Positions 15,676 through 26,021 of a stretch of DNA of 64,000 bases are shown piece by piece. The notes below the pieces were generated by a model. It was not told the origin of the DNA, ran no database searches, and worked only from the letters and a program-made list of their open reading frames with translations. The stretch comes from Cupriavidus cauae (GTDB lineage Bacteria; Pseudomonadota; Gammaproteobacteria; Burkholderiales; Burkholderiaceae). How positions within the stretch are numbered: position 1 is the stretch's first letter; every line of letters starts with the position of its first letter. The position numbers and the translations under genes are program-made. The stretch lies in assembly GCF_008632125.1 (NCBI RefSeq), contig NZ_VWRN01000003.1, positions 1 through 64,000 on the forward strand, read 5' to 3'.

Positions 15676-17655
15676 TCAATCCCCCATCGCCACCCCTTCC
15701 CGCCGCGGGTCCGCGCCGCCGAACCACATCGGCTTGCCGTTGACGCGCACGCGCATGATGCCCTGCAGGCCCGAGGTCTGGTCCATCACGCGCACGTCAT
15801 GGCCGCGCGCCTTCAGGCCTTCCACCAGGGCGTCCGACACGCGCCCCTTCTCCAGCTCGGTCGGGCCGTTGCGCGATCCCACATTCGGCAGCGAGATCGC
15901 CTGCTGCACGTTCAGGCCCCAGTCGAGCGTGCCGACCAGCGTCTTGGCCACGTAGTTGATGATGGCCGAGCCGCCGGGCGAGCCGGCCGTCATCACCAGC
16001 TCGCGGGTCTGGCGATCGAACACCAGCGTCGGCGCCATCGACGAGCGCGGGCGCTTGCCCGGCTGCACGCGGTTGGCCACCGGCTTGCCGTCCTCCTCCG
16101 CGACGAAGGAGAAGTCGGTCAGCTGGTTGTTCAGCAGGAAGCCGCGCACCATCTGGCGCGAGCCGAACTGGTCTTCGATCGTGGTGGTCATCGACAGCGC
16201 ATTGCCGTAGCGGTCGACCACCGAGATATGCGAGGTCGAAGGAAACTCCGGCGCGCGGTCGCGCCCCATCGCCACCGTCGCGCCGGCCGGCGTGCCCGCG
16301 CCGGCCTTGCCCATGCTGCGTTCGCCGATCTGCGCGGCACGGCTGGCCAGATAGCGCGGATCGACCAGGCTGCGCCAGTCGCCGCCGGGCAGCGGCACGA
16401 AGTCGGTATCGGCGACGTACTGGTTGCGATCGGCGTAGGCCAGCCGGCCCGCTTCCGCGAACAGGTGCGCGCCCTCGACCGAGGGCTCCAGCCCGACGGC
16501 GTTGCGCTGCGGCCTGGCCGCGCCCATCTGCCGCACCGGCGGCAGCGCCTGCAGGATGCCCAGCATCTGCGCGACCGCGATGCCGCCCGACGACGGCGGC
16601 GGCATGCCGCAGACGGTCCACTGGCGGTAGTCGGTGCAGATCGGCTGCCGCACCTTGGGACGGTAGTCGGCGATGTCCTTGGCGGTCAGTACGCCGGGGT
16701 TGGTCGGATGCGAGCGGACCTTGGCGGCGATATCGCGGGCGACGTCGCCCCGGTAGAAGGCGTCGGCACCGCGCGCGGCGACGCTGCGCAGCACCGCCGC
16801 CAGCTCGGGATTGCGCAGCACGGTGCCGGCGGCCTTGGGCGTGCCGTCGGCGTTGTAGAAGTAGGCGCGCGCGGTCGGGTCCTTCATCAGGTCCTGGTCC
16901 TGCGCGATGATCGTCGCCAGCCGCGGGCTGATCGCGAAGCCTTGCTCGGCCAGCCGGATCGCCGGCTCGAACAGCCGCCGCCAGGGCAGCTTGCCATGCT
17001 GGCGATGCGCCAGCTCCAGCATGCGCAGCACGCCCGGCGCGCCGACCGAACGGCCGCCAACCAGCCCCTGGCGGAACGGCATCACCTTGCCGTCGGGGCC
17101 GTAGAACAGCCGGTCGGTGGCGGCGGCCGGCGCAGTCTCGCGGCCGTCGTAGGCCTGGACCTGCTTGCCGTCGAAGTGCATCAGGAAGGCGCCACCGCCG
17201 ATGCCGGAGGAATTCGGTTCAACCAGATTGAGCACCATCTGCGTGGCGATGGCCGCGTCGATGGCGGTGCCGCCGGCCTTCAGCATGTCGTAGCCGGCCT
17301 GGGTGGCGAGCGGATTGGCGGCGGCGACCATGAAGGAACTCGCGGTCCAGCCGGGTTTGTCGGTCCAGCCGGAGGCGCCTTCGGGGGCCGGGGGGAGGGT
17401 GGTGGTGCTTGGGGAGGTGGCGCCCGCGCTGCGGGTGGCACTGGCGCTTGCGCTTGCGCTGGGGCTGGCGCTGGCGCTGGCGCTGGCAGCGGCTGGGGTC
17501 GCCGCCGCTGTGCCGGCCTCCTTGCAAGCCTGTGGGGCGGCGCAGCCGGCAAGAAGCAACGCAGCCAGCGCGCCGGCCAGCATGGCCGTCGGCGCCAATG
17601 CCTGATGGGCGGCTGCGGTGGAAAGGAACGGCGGAACCGGCGAACGTGGCGGCAT
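15676..17655 (-). CDS. ggt: Gamma-glutamyltransferase, predicted lipoprotein
   Basis: This 659-aa Ntn-hydrolase precursor transfers or hydrolyses the gamma-glutamyl group of glutathione and related peptides. It should be autocleaved before Thr474 in the motif STSHISVVDRYGNA, giving a 473-aa large and a 186-aa small subunit. Other signatures are GGTAIDAAIATQMVLNLVEP, GIGGGAFLMHF, the Arg in YDGRETAP, GLVGGRSVGAPGVLRML, LLNNQLTDFS and TAGSPGGSAIINYV. The N-terminus has the lipobox LLLAGC (Cys38), so it is probably membrane-anchored rather than freely periplasmic. An Ala/Ser-repeat linker (about residues 50-75, encoded by GCTGGC-type hexamers at 17430-17510) separates the anchor from the enzyme. 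The start at 17655 has an AAAGGGAG ribosome-binding site. No glutathione-uptake genes are adjacent. Confidence 0.93.
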   Translation of the reverse strand: MPPRSPVPPFLSTAAAHQALAPTAMLAGALAALLLAGCAAPQACKEAGTAAATPAAASASASASPSASASASATRSAGATSPSTTTLPPAPEGASGWTDKPGWTASSFMVAAANPLATQAGYDMLKAGGTAIDAAIATQMVLNLVEPNSSGIGGGAFLMHFDGKQVQAYDGRETAPAAATDRLFYGPDGKVMPFRQGLVGGRSVGAPGVLRMLELAHRQHGKLPWRRLFEPAIRLAEQGFAISPRLATIIAQDQDLMKDPTARAYFYNADGTPKAAGTVLRNPELAAVLRSVAARGADAFYRGDVARDIAAKVRSHPTNPGVLTAKDIADYRPKVRQPICTDYRQWTVCGMPPPSSGGIAVAQMLGILQALPPVRQMGAARPQRNAVGLEPSVEGAHLFAEAGRLAYADRNQYVADTDFVPLPGGDWRSLVDPRYLASRAAQIGERSMGKAGAGTPAGATVAMGRDRAPEFPSTSHISVVDRYGNALSMTTTIEDQFGSRQMVRGFLLNNQLTDFSFVAEEDGKPVANRVQPGKRPRSSMAPTLVFDRQTRELVMTAGSPGGSAIINYVAKTLVGTLDWGLNVQQAISLPNVGSRNGPTELEKGRVSDALVEGLKARGHDVRVMDQTSGLQGIMRVRVNGKPMWFGGADPRREGVAMGD

Positions 17656-17784
17656 GCTGCACTCCCTTTGAGGCCTATGAGGTACAGCGATTGTAGTCAC
17701 TGCCACCGGCCGCCGTGTCATGCACAGCACAATCCGCCCGCCCGCTCACGTCCCGGGCGGCGGTGAAGGGCCGCCTCGCCACCT

Positions 17785-17832
17785 CACCGCCGCACCGCCG
17801 CACCGCCGCACCGCCGCACCGCCTCGCCGCCT
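17785..17832. repeat. Tandem repeat, 8-bp unit CACCGCCG
   Basis: Four exact and two diverged copies lie in the 269-bp gap between ggt and the dehydrogenase gene. Being a non-multiple of three and lacking an ORF, it looks like a slippage-prone spacer. Confidence 0.8.
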
Positions 17833-17924
17833 CACGCTCACGGTTCACGACTCAGGGCTTACCGCCGTGCTGCTGCTCTGCTGCTCCGCTGCCGCCGCGC
17901 CGCCGTTCCCCGGAGAGTGCCGGC

Positions 17925-18683
<759 letters not shown>

Positions 18684-18787
18684 GAACTGTCTCCTCGGGG
18701 TTGGGGGGGCACCGACCGATACCGCGCCGGCGCCTGAAGGTGAGAAACATCGCACCAAACTTCACGGCGAACGTAACGCTGAATATA

Positions 18788-18803
18788 ACGTTTACGTAAA
18801 CGT
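18788..18803 (-). promoter_or_regulatory. Candidate LiuR/MerR-type operator, perfect 16-bp palindrome
   Basis: ACGTTTACGTAAACGT is a perfect palindrome in an AT-rich patch upstream of the hydroxyacyl-CoA dehydrogenase gene. From memory, operators of LiuR-type MerR regulators in beta- and gammaproteobacteria contain paired ACGT boxes of this kind upstream of leucine, isovalerate and fatty-acid degradation genes. No LiuR gene is in the window. Confidence 0.6.
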
Positions 18804-18943
18804 CAAGCATCGCGCCGTATTGTAAAGGCCCGGCCGGCGCCCCGATAGCGGTCACGAGAATCGTAAGCCCGCAACCGTTAGCGCGAGATGTCCGCACCTT
18901 GACTGGCTAGAGTGCGCCCACGTCACACCTCGGGAGGCCTGCC

Positions 18944-20794
18944 GTGAGCGAGCTCCGCGCATCCTGGATTCGCAGCCGTCCGTCATCGCCAGGGGCGGAT
19001 CGGTTCGAAGATTTCCCGGCCTGCGACCCCATGTCGGCGAAGGCGGCGCCACCGGCCGCCGTCATTCAGCGCTATCCGAGCGAGCCAGAGGGGAAAGCCG
19101 GCCTGTTGCGGCAGTTCATGCGCGATCTGCGCGCGGCGCGGCCGACCTTGACGTTGCATCTGGATACCACTGGCGTGTCGCTGATGTCGTCGGCCGTGCA
19201 GGAGGTGGAGCCGCTGTTCGAGGCCACTGACGCGATTTCGCCGGACCTGGTCGAGGCGAGCCAGCTGCTGCCGGCCGGCGATGCCGTGCTGGGCGTGGTA
19301 GATCTGGCCGGGACGGCGGCGGACAAGGTCAAGACCTGGCGGCGCGTCTGCGCGTCCGAGCCCGGCTATCGCCTTGCGGTCGCCTCGTTGGCCCGGGCGC
19401 GGCTGCCGGAAGAGATCGAGCGGCGCAAGGCTGCCCTGAAGACGACGCGCCACTGGATCCGCGCCTGCCTGGCGACCCCGGCTCGGCACGATGGCGCACC
19501 GGCGCCGATCCTCGCCGCGCATCGGCTCCGACAGGACGGCGCCGCGCACATTCCGGACACGTTCCGCCAGGCCCTGACCGCCGGCAACCGCGATGCCGCC
19601 GCGCTCGGCAAGGCCGCCTTGGGCGTGATCGAGCGCGAACTGGCGGCGATCGACGGGGAACGCGACGCCATCCTGCGCCAACATGCCGCCGACCTTCTCG
19701 AGCACGACGCCGCCACGCGCGCCGATCGCACAGCGACGCGGCGGCTGCGCGGCAGCGCCGTCGCCTGCCTGCGCGACAGCGGCCTGCAGGGACTGCGCGT
19801 CGGCTACGAAGCGAGTCCGCTGGCGGACAGCGCTTGGGATGCGCCGCTGGACCTGGGCCTGATCCCCGGCGACGTGTTCTCCTTCGGCCTCGGCGCCGCG
19901 ATCGGATTGGCCCATGTCGGTTGCGGCATCGGCGAACTGGCGGAGGCCAGGCGGCGCCGTGGGGCGCTGCGGGAAATCGGCCAGGCGGTCGGCGACAATC
20001 TGCGCCGCTTGTCGGCCGATCCGGCCCGAAGCAAGCGGCTGCAATCGCCCGCCACCAGCGAGGCGCTGCGCTGGTTTGCCGACGGACAGCGCCGCTGGCG
20101 CCAGCGTGCGGGCGAGCTGACGCGCTGGTCCGTCGGGCGTATCGCCTATGGCGTCGGCACCGTGCTGTTGTCCGGCGCCGGCATGGCGATGGTGTCGATA
20201 CTGGGCACGGCGGTGCTTGCGACTCCCGTGGGCGCCGCGCTGGTGGCGATCGGCGGGGTGCTCGGCGGCGCCTGGTTCCTGTTCACGTTGATCAGGATCG
20301 CCATGCGTTTCATGCGTGGCCGCGCCGATACGCGCGAGCGCGAACGGCTGGCGGATGCGGTCCGGCGCGGCGCCGCGCGGGGCCTGTGCGCGGACAGGCT
20401 GTCGCAATGCAGCGTGGCGCAGCTCGAGTCCTTGCGGCGCGATTGCCCGGCGCTGTCCGGCAATCGCTATTGGCAGGCCGCGGTGCTGACGCGGCGGCTG
20501 CTGATCGACGATGCGGCCGACAAGCCTGCCGGCAAGAGCGCCGGCAAGAGCGCCGACAAGACCGCCGACAAGACCGCCGACAAGGCGTCCCGGCTCGAAA
20601 CGTCGGCCCTGCTGCAGGCGCTCGGCATGCCGAAGCTGTCGACCACGCTGCTCAAGCACGCCGGCTTCGAGCTGGCCTATCGAACGATCTTCCTTTACCT
20701 GCACGGCGACGGCGCCCAGGCGGCCTGGCGCGAGGGCATCTTCCATCGCGCGGAGACGGCCGACGCGCCGCGGTCCCGGGCGCATGGGGGCTAG
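18944..20794 (+). CDS. Hypothetical protein with hydrophobic hairpin
   Basis: I do not recognise this 616-aa protein. It starts with GTG, supported by GGGAGG eight bases upstream. The N-terminus is polar, Ser/Pro/Arg-rich and has no signal peptide. Residues 60-290 are mostly helical and charged, including many Arg/Glu pairs. A mildly hydrophobic, glycine-rich stretch (about 302-330, FSFGLGAAIGLAHVGCGIGE) and a strong pair of hydrophobic segments (about 400-450, GTVLLSGAGMAMVSILGTAVLATPVGAALVAIGG and AWFLFTLIRIAM) follow. Near 525-550 a repeat of GKSAGKSADKTADKTADK interrupts the sequence. The overall look (soluble polar N-terminus, internal hydrophobic hairpin, alpha-helical) would fit a secreted effector or a membrane-inserting protein, but that is speculation. 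No secretion genes or chaperone are nearby. Confidence 0.7.
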   Translation: MSELRASWIRSRPSSPGADRFEDFPACDPMSAKAAPPAAVIQRYPSEPEGKAGLLRQFMRDLRAARPTLTLHLDTTGVSLMSSAVQEVEPLFEATDAISPDLVEASQLLPAGDAVLGVVDLAGTAADKVKTWRRVCASEPGYRLAVASLARARLPEEIERRKAALKTTRHWIRACLATPARHDGAPAPILAAHRLRQDGAAHIPDTFRQALTAGNRDAAALGKAALGVIERELAAIDGERDAILRQHAADLLEHDAATRADRTATRRLRGSAVACLRDSGLQGLRVGYEASPLADSAWDAPLDLGLIPGDVFSFGLGAAIGLAHVGCGIGELAEARRRRGALREIGQAVGDNLRRLSADPARSKRLQSPATSEALRWFADGQRRWRQRAGELTRWSVGRIAYGVGTVLLSGAGMAMVSILGTAVLATPVGAALVAIGGVLGGAWFLFTLIRIAMRFMRGRADTRERERLADAVRRGAARGLCADRLSQCSVAQLESLRRDCPALSGNRYWQAAVLTRRLLIDDAADKPAGKSAGKSADKTADKTADKASRLETSALLQALGMPKLSTTLLKHAGFELAYRTIFLYLHGDGAQAAWREGIFHRAETADAPRSRAHGG

Positions 20795-20840
20795 GCGCTC
20801 CCCCAAGGGCAAGAAAGCAACCAAGGGGGACGCAACCAAG

Positions 20841-20885
20841 GGCAAAGCGACCAACGGCAAAGCGACCAACGGCAAAGCGACCAAG
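20841..20885. repeat. Tandem repeat, 15-bp unit GGCAAAGCGACCAAC
   Basis: Three near-exact copies lie just past the stop of the 616-aa gene, with further diverged copies to 20805. In the shifted frame they would encode Lys-rich GKATN repeats. Confidence 0.8.
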
Positions 20886-20914
20886 GCAAAGAAACCGGGG
20901 CGAAGAAACCGGGG

Positions 20915-20944
20915 CAAAGAAAAAGGCGGCCAGTGGCCGCCTTT
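20915..20944 (-). terminator. Rho-independent terminator of adk (possibly bidirectional)
   Basis: A perfect 10-bp stem, AAAGGCGGCC/GGCCGCCTTT (20922-20931 and 20935-20944), has a 3-nt loop. On the minus strand it is followed by TTTTTCTTTG. The plus-strand tail (GCTTCTTCC) is weaker. Confidence 0.85.
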
Positions 20945-20988
20945 GCTTCTTCCGGAGCGTTCTTCCGGATCGCCCGAACTTCGGCGCC

Positions 20989-21654
<666 letters not shown>

Positions 21655-21998
21655 TTACGGGTCCTCAGAGTTTTGAATCCGGTATTGCGGGGGAATGGAA
21701 GGAGGGTAACGCCGAAACTTGACGTGTGGCTTACCGCGCGATGGTCAGGCACGCAGGCGCCGCCATGGCTGGTGACCGGCGCGGTCCGCATGCGGTTGGC
21801 ATGGGCGCAAGCCGGACGGCTCATTCTTCATCTCCCCACCGAGCTTGCGTCGTCGCCCGTATTGACGGCGACAGCGGCTCTTTATTGGCGAGCATTATGC
21901 CACGAGGGAGCCCGAATCCGGCCCGCCGCGGCGGTCAACGGTGTGTAAACCGGAGCGGGCGAATGGCCCGCCCCGCGTGGGATTGCGCCCGTTTGCGC
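21655..21998. other. Gap of 344 bp between kdsB and adk
   Basis: No gene is supported here. The kdsB-proximal part holds a GCGGGC-GAATG-GCCCGC hairpin (about 21956-21972) without a clear T-run, possibly a weak terminator of the kdsB transcript. The rest should contain the adk promoter; no convincing -35/-10 pair stands out. Confidence 0.5.
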
Positions 21999-22820
21999 TC
22001 AGCGGCCGGGCTGCGCCGGGGCCTCGGACCACAGCGCGCGCACGCGTTCGAGATCGGCCGGGGTATCGACGCCGGGCGCCGGCGCGGCCTCGGTGACCAG
22101 CACCGCGATGCGTTCGCCGTGCCACATCGCGCGCAGCTGTTCGAGCGCTTCGGTCTGCTCGAGCGGCGCGGCGGCCAGCGTCGGGAAGCGGCGCAGGAAG
22201 CCGGCGCGATAGGCGTACAGGCCGATATGGCGCAGCACCGGCATGTCGGGCAGCGGCACCTGCGCGCTCGCGGCCGGGGCCGACGGTACGCCGGACCAGG
22301 CATCGCGCGCCCAGGGGATCGGCGCGCGCGAGAAGTACAGCGCGCGGCCGGCGCTGTCGCATACCACCTTGACCACGTTCGGATTGAAGACCTCGCCGAT
22401 CTCGTGCAGCGGGTGCGCGGCGGTGGCGATCGCGCATTCGGGATGCGCAGCGAGATGCCGGGCCACCGCGTCGATCAGCGCCGGCGCGATCAGTGGCTCG
22501 TCGCCCTGCACGTTGACCACGATCGCATCGTCGTCCAGCGACAGCAGGGTGGCCACCTCGGCCAGCCGGTCGGTGCCGGTGGCATGGTCGGCGCGCGTCA
22601 TGACGGCTTCGATGCCGTGCTCGGCGCAGGCCGCGCGCACGGTGTCCGCGTCGGTGGCGACCACGGTGCGGCGGGCCGCCGAGGCGTGGGCGCGCTCGGC
22701 GACCCGCACGATCATCGGCTTGCCGCCGATGTCGGCCAGCGGCTTGTTCGGCAGGCGCGTCGACGCCAGCCGCGCGGGAATGACGACGGTGAAATCCACG
22801 GAGAAATCGGCGAGCGACAT
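21999..22820 (-). CDS. kdsB: 3-deoxy-manno-octulosonate cytidylyltransferase
   Basis: This 273-aa enzyme couples KDO to CMP for lipopolysaccharide core assembly, and also for KDO-linked capsule anchors. Signatures are [26 protein letters not shown], the metal and CTP site [23 protein letters not shown] and [15 protein letters not shown]. An Ala-rich insert (about 185-200) makes it slightly longer than E. coli KdsB (248 aa). It follows the Trm112-like gene by 12 bp, so lpxK, the Trm112 gene and kdsB form one unit. It may also feed the kps locus about 34 kb away, since KpsF makes arabinose-5-phosphate, the KDO precursor. Confidence 0.96.
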   Translation of the reverse strand: MSLADFSVDFTVVIPARLASTRLPNKPLADIGGKPMIVRVAERAHASAARRTVVATDADTVRAACAEHGIEAVMTRADHATGTDRLAEVATLLSLDDDAIVVNVQGDEPLIAPALIDAVARHLAAHPECAIATAAHPLHEIGEVFNPNVVKVVCDSAGRALYFSRAPIPWARDAWSGVPSAPAASAQVPLPDMPVLRHIGLYAYRAGFLRRFPTLAAAPLEQTEALEQLRAMWHGERIAVLVTEAAPAPGVDTPADLERVRALWSEAPAQPGR

Positions 22821-22832
22821 CGAAGCCAGGCC

Positions 22833-23021
22833 TCAGGTCGGATCGATGGCGCGGCCAGGCACCGATTGGCGGGCCTCGTCGGCCAGCATCACGGGAATGC
22901 CGTCGCGGATCGGATAGGCCAGCTTGTCGGCATGGCAGATCAATTCCTGCGCCGCGCGGTCGTATTCGAGCTTGCCCTTGCACAGCGGGCAAACCAGGAT
23001 TTCAAGCAGCCGGTTGTCCAT
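22833..23021 (-). CDS. Trm112/YcaR-like zinc-ribbon protein
   Basis: This 62-aa protein belongs to the Trm112p-like family that sits between lpxK and kdsB in most proteobacteria. It starts [20 protein letters not shown] and has [14 protein letters not shown], the typical ending. Only one CxxC pair is present (Cys11, Cys14), plus Cys29. Its start lies inside the end of lpxK (20-bp overlap), so it is translationally coupled. Its biochemical role in bacteria is not settled. Confidence 0.9.
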   Translation of the reverse strand: MDNRLLEILVCPLCKGKLEYDRAAQELICHADKLAYPIRDGIPVMLADEARQSVPGRAIDPT

Positions 23022-24114
23022 CTTGGTGTTCCTTGGTGTGGCTGGCCGCGGCAGCGGCGCCGGTGGCCGCGGTCGGCGCTGCCTGGCAGCGCGCGATGAC
23101 CGTGCGGCGAATTCGATCGATCAGACCCGGATCGATCACGGGCCTGGTGGGGACGACCCAGATGCGCGGGTCGAGCGGCTCGCGAAGCCGGTCGCATTTT
23201 ACGGCATCCTTCTCGGTGATCAGGATCACCTCGGCGGCCTGCGCGGCCGGATGGTCGACGAACGGGTCCTCGGCGAAATCGTAATGATCCGGCAGCGGCA
23301 GCGTCTCGGGCTGCAGGCCCGCGCCGCGCAGGCTGGCGAAGAAGCGTTCCGGGTTGCCGATGCCGGCCGCCGCCAGCACGCGCCGCCCCGCGAAGGTCGA
23401 CAGCGGCCGCACCATGGTCGGATCGGCGAGCTGCCACGCCTGCTCGAGCTCGAGCCGCATGCCGTAGACCTCGGGCCGGTCCGGCGTCGCGCGGAAATAC
23501 GGATCGTTGATCAGCGTGGCATCACGGCGGCGCGACAGCGGCTCGCGCAGCGGCCCGGCCGGCAGCAGCCAGCCGTTGCCGCCCATGCGGCCGTCGAACA
23601 TCACGATCTCGAAGTCGCGCTGCAGGCGATAGTGCTGCAGGCCATCGTCGAGCAGCAGCACGTTGATGCCCGGATGCGAGACCAGCATCGCCTGCGCGCA
23701 GGCCACGCGATCGGGATAGACCCAGACCGGCACGTCGGTCGAGCGCGCGATCAGCAGCGGTTCGTCGCCGACGTCCTCGGCCTTCGAGGTCGCCTTGACG
23801 CGGCGCGGCCGTTCCAGCTTGACGCCATAGCCGCGCGAGACCACGCCGGGACGCAGCCCGGCCTCGCACAGCGCATCGGCCAGCGCGATCACCGCCGGCG
23901 TCTTGCCGGTGCCGCCGACCGTCACGTTGCCGACCACCACCACCGGCATCGGCAGCCGCGTCGACTCGAACCACCCGCGCCGATACGCCAGCCGCCGCAA
24001 CGCGCTGATCGCGCCGAACAGGCCGGCGAACGGCAGCATCAGCCAGGCGAACCAGCCGCGGCGTTGCCACTGGCGGGTAACGAAGTCGGACAGGAGATGG
24101 CGGGCAGCGGGCAT
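23002..24114 (-). CDS. lpxK: Tetraacyldisaccharide 4'-kinase LpxK
   Basis: This 370-aa inner-membrane P-loop kinase phosphorylates the 4' position of the lipid A disaccharide precursor. It has one N-terminal membrane helix ([24 protein letters not shown]), the Walker [34 protein letters not shown], the conserved [19 protein letters not shown] and [11 protein letters not shown]. The length is slightly above E. coli LpxK (328 aa), with an Ala/Thr-rich C-terminal tail overlapping the next gene. It lies downstream of exbBD, the usual Burkholderiaceae order. Confidence 0.96.
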   Translation of the reverse strand: MPAARHLLSDFVTRQWQRRGWFAWLMLPFAGLFGAISALRRLAYRRGWFESTRLPMPVVVVGNVTVGGTGKTPAVIALADALCEAGLRPGVVSRGYGVKLERPRRVKATSKAEDVGDEPLLIARSTDVPVWVYPDRVACAQAMLVSHPGINVLLLDDGLQHYRLQRDFEIVMFDGRMGGNGWLLPAGPLREPLSRRRDATLINDPYFRATPDRPEVYGMRLELEQAWQLADPTMVRPLSTFAGRRVLAAAGIGNPERFFASLRGAGLQPETLPLPDHYDFAEDPFVDHPAAQAAEVILITEKDAVKCDRLREPLDPRIWVVPTRPVIDPGLIDRIRRTVIARCQAAPTAATGAAAAASHTKEHQDGQPAA

Positions 24115-24203
24115 CGGGTTCCAGGAAGAACGGTTATCGCCACAGTGTATCGGGTCGGGATGATGCTGCTTCCCGCCCGGGCCTTCGTGGGAAGGCAGGA
24201 CGC

Positions 24204-24641
24204 CTAGCGCGTCCCGCCACTCTGCGTCGCGAACGTCAGCCGCGACAGGCCGGCGACCCGCGCGGCTTCCATCACGTTGACCACCGACTGGTGGCTGGCC
24301 TGGGCGTCGGCGCTGACGATCAGCACCGGTGCCTGCGCCGCCGCCGTGCCCGCCAGCGCGCGCAGCCGCTCGGCGAGCCCCGCGACATCGCGCGCCCCCA
24401 CGCGCTCCTTGTCGATCGCGTATTCACCGCTGGCGGACACCGACACCACGATCTCGCGCGGCCGCTGCGGGACCGTTTCCGCCTCGGCGGTCGGCAGCTG
24501 GATGCGCAGTTCGGTGTAGCGCGAATAGGTGGTCGTGATCATCAGGAAGATCAGGATCACCAGCAGCACGTCGATCAGCGGGATCAGGTTGATCTCGGGC
24601 TCGTCGCGCCTGGCACGGGTACGGAATCGCATGGCCGCCAT
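24204..24641 (-). CDS. exbD: ExbD/TolR-family biopolymer transport protein
   Basis: This 145-aa protein has a short cytoplasmic N-terminus, one membrane helix with the proton-channel aspartate ([19 protein letters not shown]) and a periplasmic domain of about 100 residues. It forms a proton-driven motor with ExbB. No TonB or TolA gene is adjacent, so the energised partner is unknown. It starts 5 bp after the exbB stop. Betaproteobacteria carry this exbB-exbD pair next to lpxK, apart from the main ton and tol clusters. Confidence 0.92.
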   Translation of the reverse strand: MAAMRFRTRARRDEPEINLIPLIDVLLVILIFLMITTTYSRYTELRIQLPTAEAETVPQRPREIVVSVSASGEYAIDKERVGARDVAGLAERLRALAGTAAAQAPVLIVSADAQASHQSVVNVMEAARVAGLSRLTFATQSGGTR

Positions 24642-24646
24642 CCGTC

Positions 24647-25267
24647 TCAGGCGCGCCGCTGCGGCAGGATCGCGTCGAGGAAGGTGGCCGCGCGCGATTC
24701 CAGCTCGGCGACATAGTCGTCGACGCGCCGGCGGAAATAGCGCCAGAAGATCAGCGCGGGGATCGCGACCATCAGGCCGAAGGCGGTGTTGTACAGCGCC
24801 ACCGAGATGCCGTGCGCCAGTTGTTCAGGGTTTGCGCCGGTGCCGCCCTGGCTGCCGAAGATCTCGATCATGCCGATCACGGTGCCGAGCAGGCCCATCA
24901 GCGGGGCGACCGAGGCGATCGTGCCCAGCGCGTTCAGATAGCGCTCCAGTTCGTGCGCCACCGCGCGGCCCGCTTCCTCGACGGCGTCCTTGGCGGCATC
25001 GCGCGAGGTGTCGGGCTGGGCGATCACGTGCCGCAGCGCGGCGGCCAGCACCCGGCCCAGCGGCGAATCGCGTTCGAGCGAGTCGACCACGTCCGGCGTC
25101 GCGCGCCGTTGCCGCGCCACCGTCAGCGCCTGGTCGTACAGCTTCGCCGGCAGCACCTTGCTGCGCTTCAGGCTCAGCGAACGTTCGACGATCAACGCCA
25201 GCGCGATGACCGAGGCGAGCAGCAACGGCCAGATCGGCCAACCGGCCGCTTCAATGATGGAAAACAC
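24647..25267 (-). CDS. exbB: ExbB/TolQ-family proton channel subunit
   Basis: This 206-aa inner-membrane protein has three hydrophobic helices: WPIWPLLLASVIALALIVERSL, TIASVAPLMGLLGTVIGMIEIF and GISVALYNTAFGLMVAIPALIFW, the MotA/TolQ/ExbB pattern. The reading frame stays open for a further 229 codons upstream, but that part lies in the repeat array and has no homology. The GTG at 25265-25267 gives VFSIIEAAGWP, the family-like start. The ribosome-binding site is weak. Its promoter must lie in or beyond the repeat array at 25411-26100. Confidence 0.9.
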   Translation of the reverse strand: MFSIIEAAGWPIWPLLLASVIALALIVERSLSLKRSKVLPAKLYDQALTVARQRRATPDVVDSLERDSPLGRVLAAALRHVIAQPDTSRDAAKDAVEEAGRAVAHELERYLNALGTIASVAPLMGLLGTVIGMIEIFGSQGGTGANPEQLAHGISVALYNTAFGLMVAIPALIFWRYFRRRVDDYVAELESRAATFLDAILPQRRA

Positions 25268-25801
25268 AAGGACACCCCGAGTCGCCGGCGCGAAGGGAAG
25301 GACTGCGGCAGGCCGGCGTAAAAAAACAGGCGCCACTCTAACGCGCGGCCCCCCGCGGGGCAAGCCGCGATGGCGCGCGCCATCCACCTGCCATCCACTT
25401 CGCCGACATGTCCACACCCGGCAGGGACAGTGCTGTGGATGGATTGTGGAAAGCAGGCGGACAGCCTCGCCAAGTCCTTGATTCAAAAGGGCGAACGCCG
25501 GCCTGCTTAAAATATGGGCAGGAGCGGCGGCGGGCGCGCCGTGGTTGTCCGAGGCCACGGGACGTGCCGATCCTGCTGATGCCGCGTCCCGGCTTTCCAC
25601 ACCGCAGCGGGACAGGATTGTGGAACAAGTGTGGACAGACGCCTGACAAGCGTGCCAAGTCCTTGATCCATATGGCACTCCGACGCCTTGCTTAAAAATT
25701 GTGCAGATGGCTTTAAACGGCCTGCGGCGTCCGCGTTCGGCAACAAAAATTGAAAAGTCGACTTCTTTCCACATCCCAACGGGACAGTGTTGTGGAGCGC
25801 C

Positions 25802-25810
25802 TGTGGATAA
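25802..25810 (-). promoter_or_regulatory. DnaA box (perfect TTATCCACA)
   Basis: TGTGGATAA on the plus strand is the exact complement of the DnaA consensus TTATCCACA. It lies within repeat copy 3. Confidence 0.6.
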
Positions 25811-26012
25811 GCGCGGGAGAAGCGAGGCAAGGGTTTGATCCGTAACGGAATTCCCCGGGCTGCCTAATAAAGTGGCAACACGGCAGGCCGCGAGCCTCGC
25901 CGCTTCCCCGAACCGGGTGCTTCGGTTTCGGTGCGAGAGCGACGTTTCGGTCACGAGGCAGTGTGTGCCGCCGTACGGTCCGTGTTACCGCTCTGTAGTT
26001 GTCCAGAGTTCC

Positions 26013-26021
26013 TGTGGATAA
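26013..26021 (-). promoter_or_regulatory. DnaA box (perfect TTATCCACA)
   Basis: A second perfect box lies in copy 4. Near-matches occur at 25434-25442 (TGTGGATGG) and 26039-26047 (TGTGGACAA). Confidence 0.6.

Noticed and set aside
21655-21998. Hidden small gene in the kdsB-adk gap
   Set aside because: No frame has both a plausible start with ribosome-binding site and conserved-looking sequence.
24647-25954. Long minus-strand frame extending exbB by 229 codons
   Set aside because: The extension lies in the repeat array, shows no ExbB homology, and the GTG at 25267 gives the normal family start and length.
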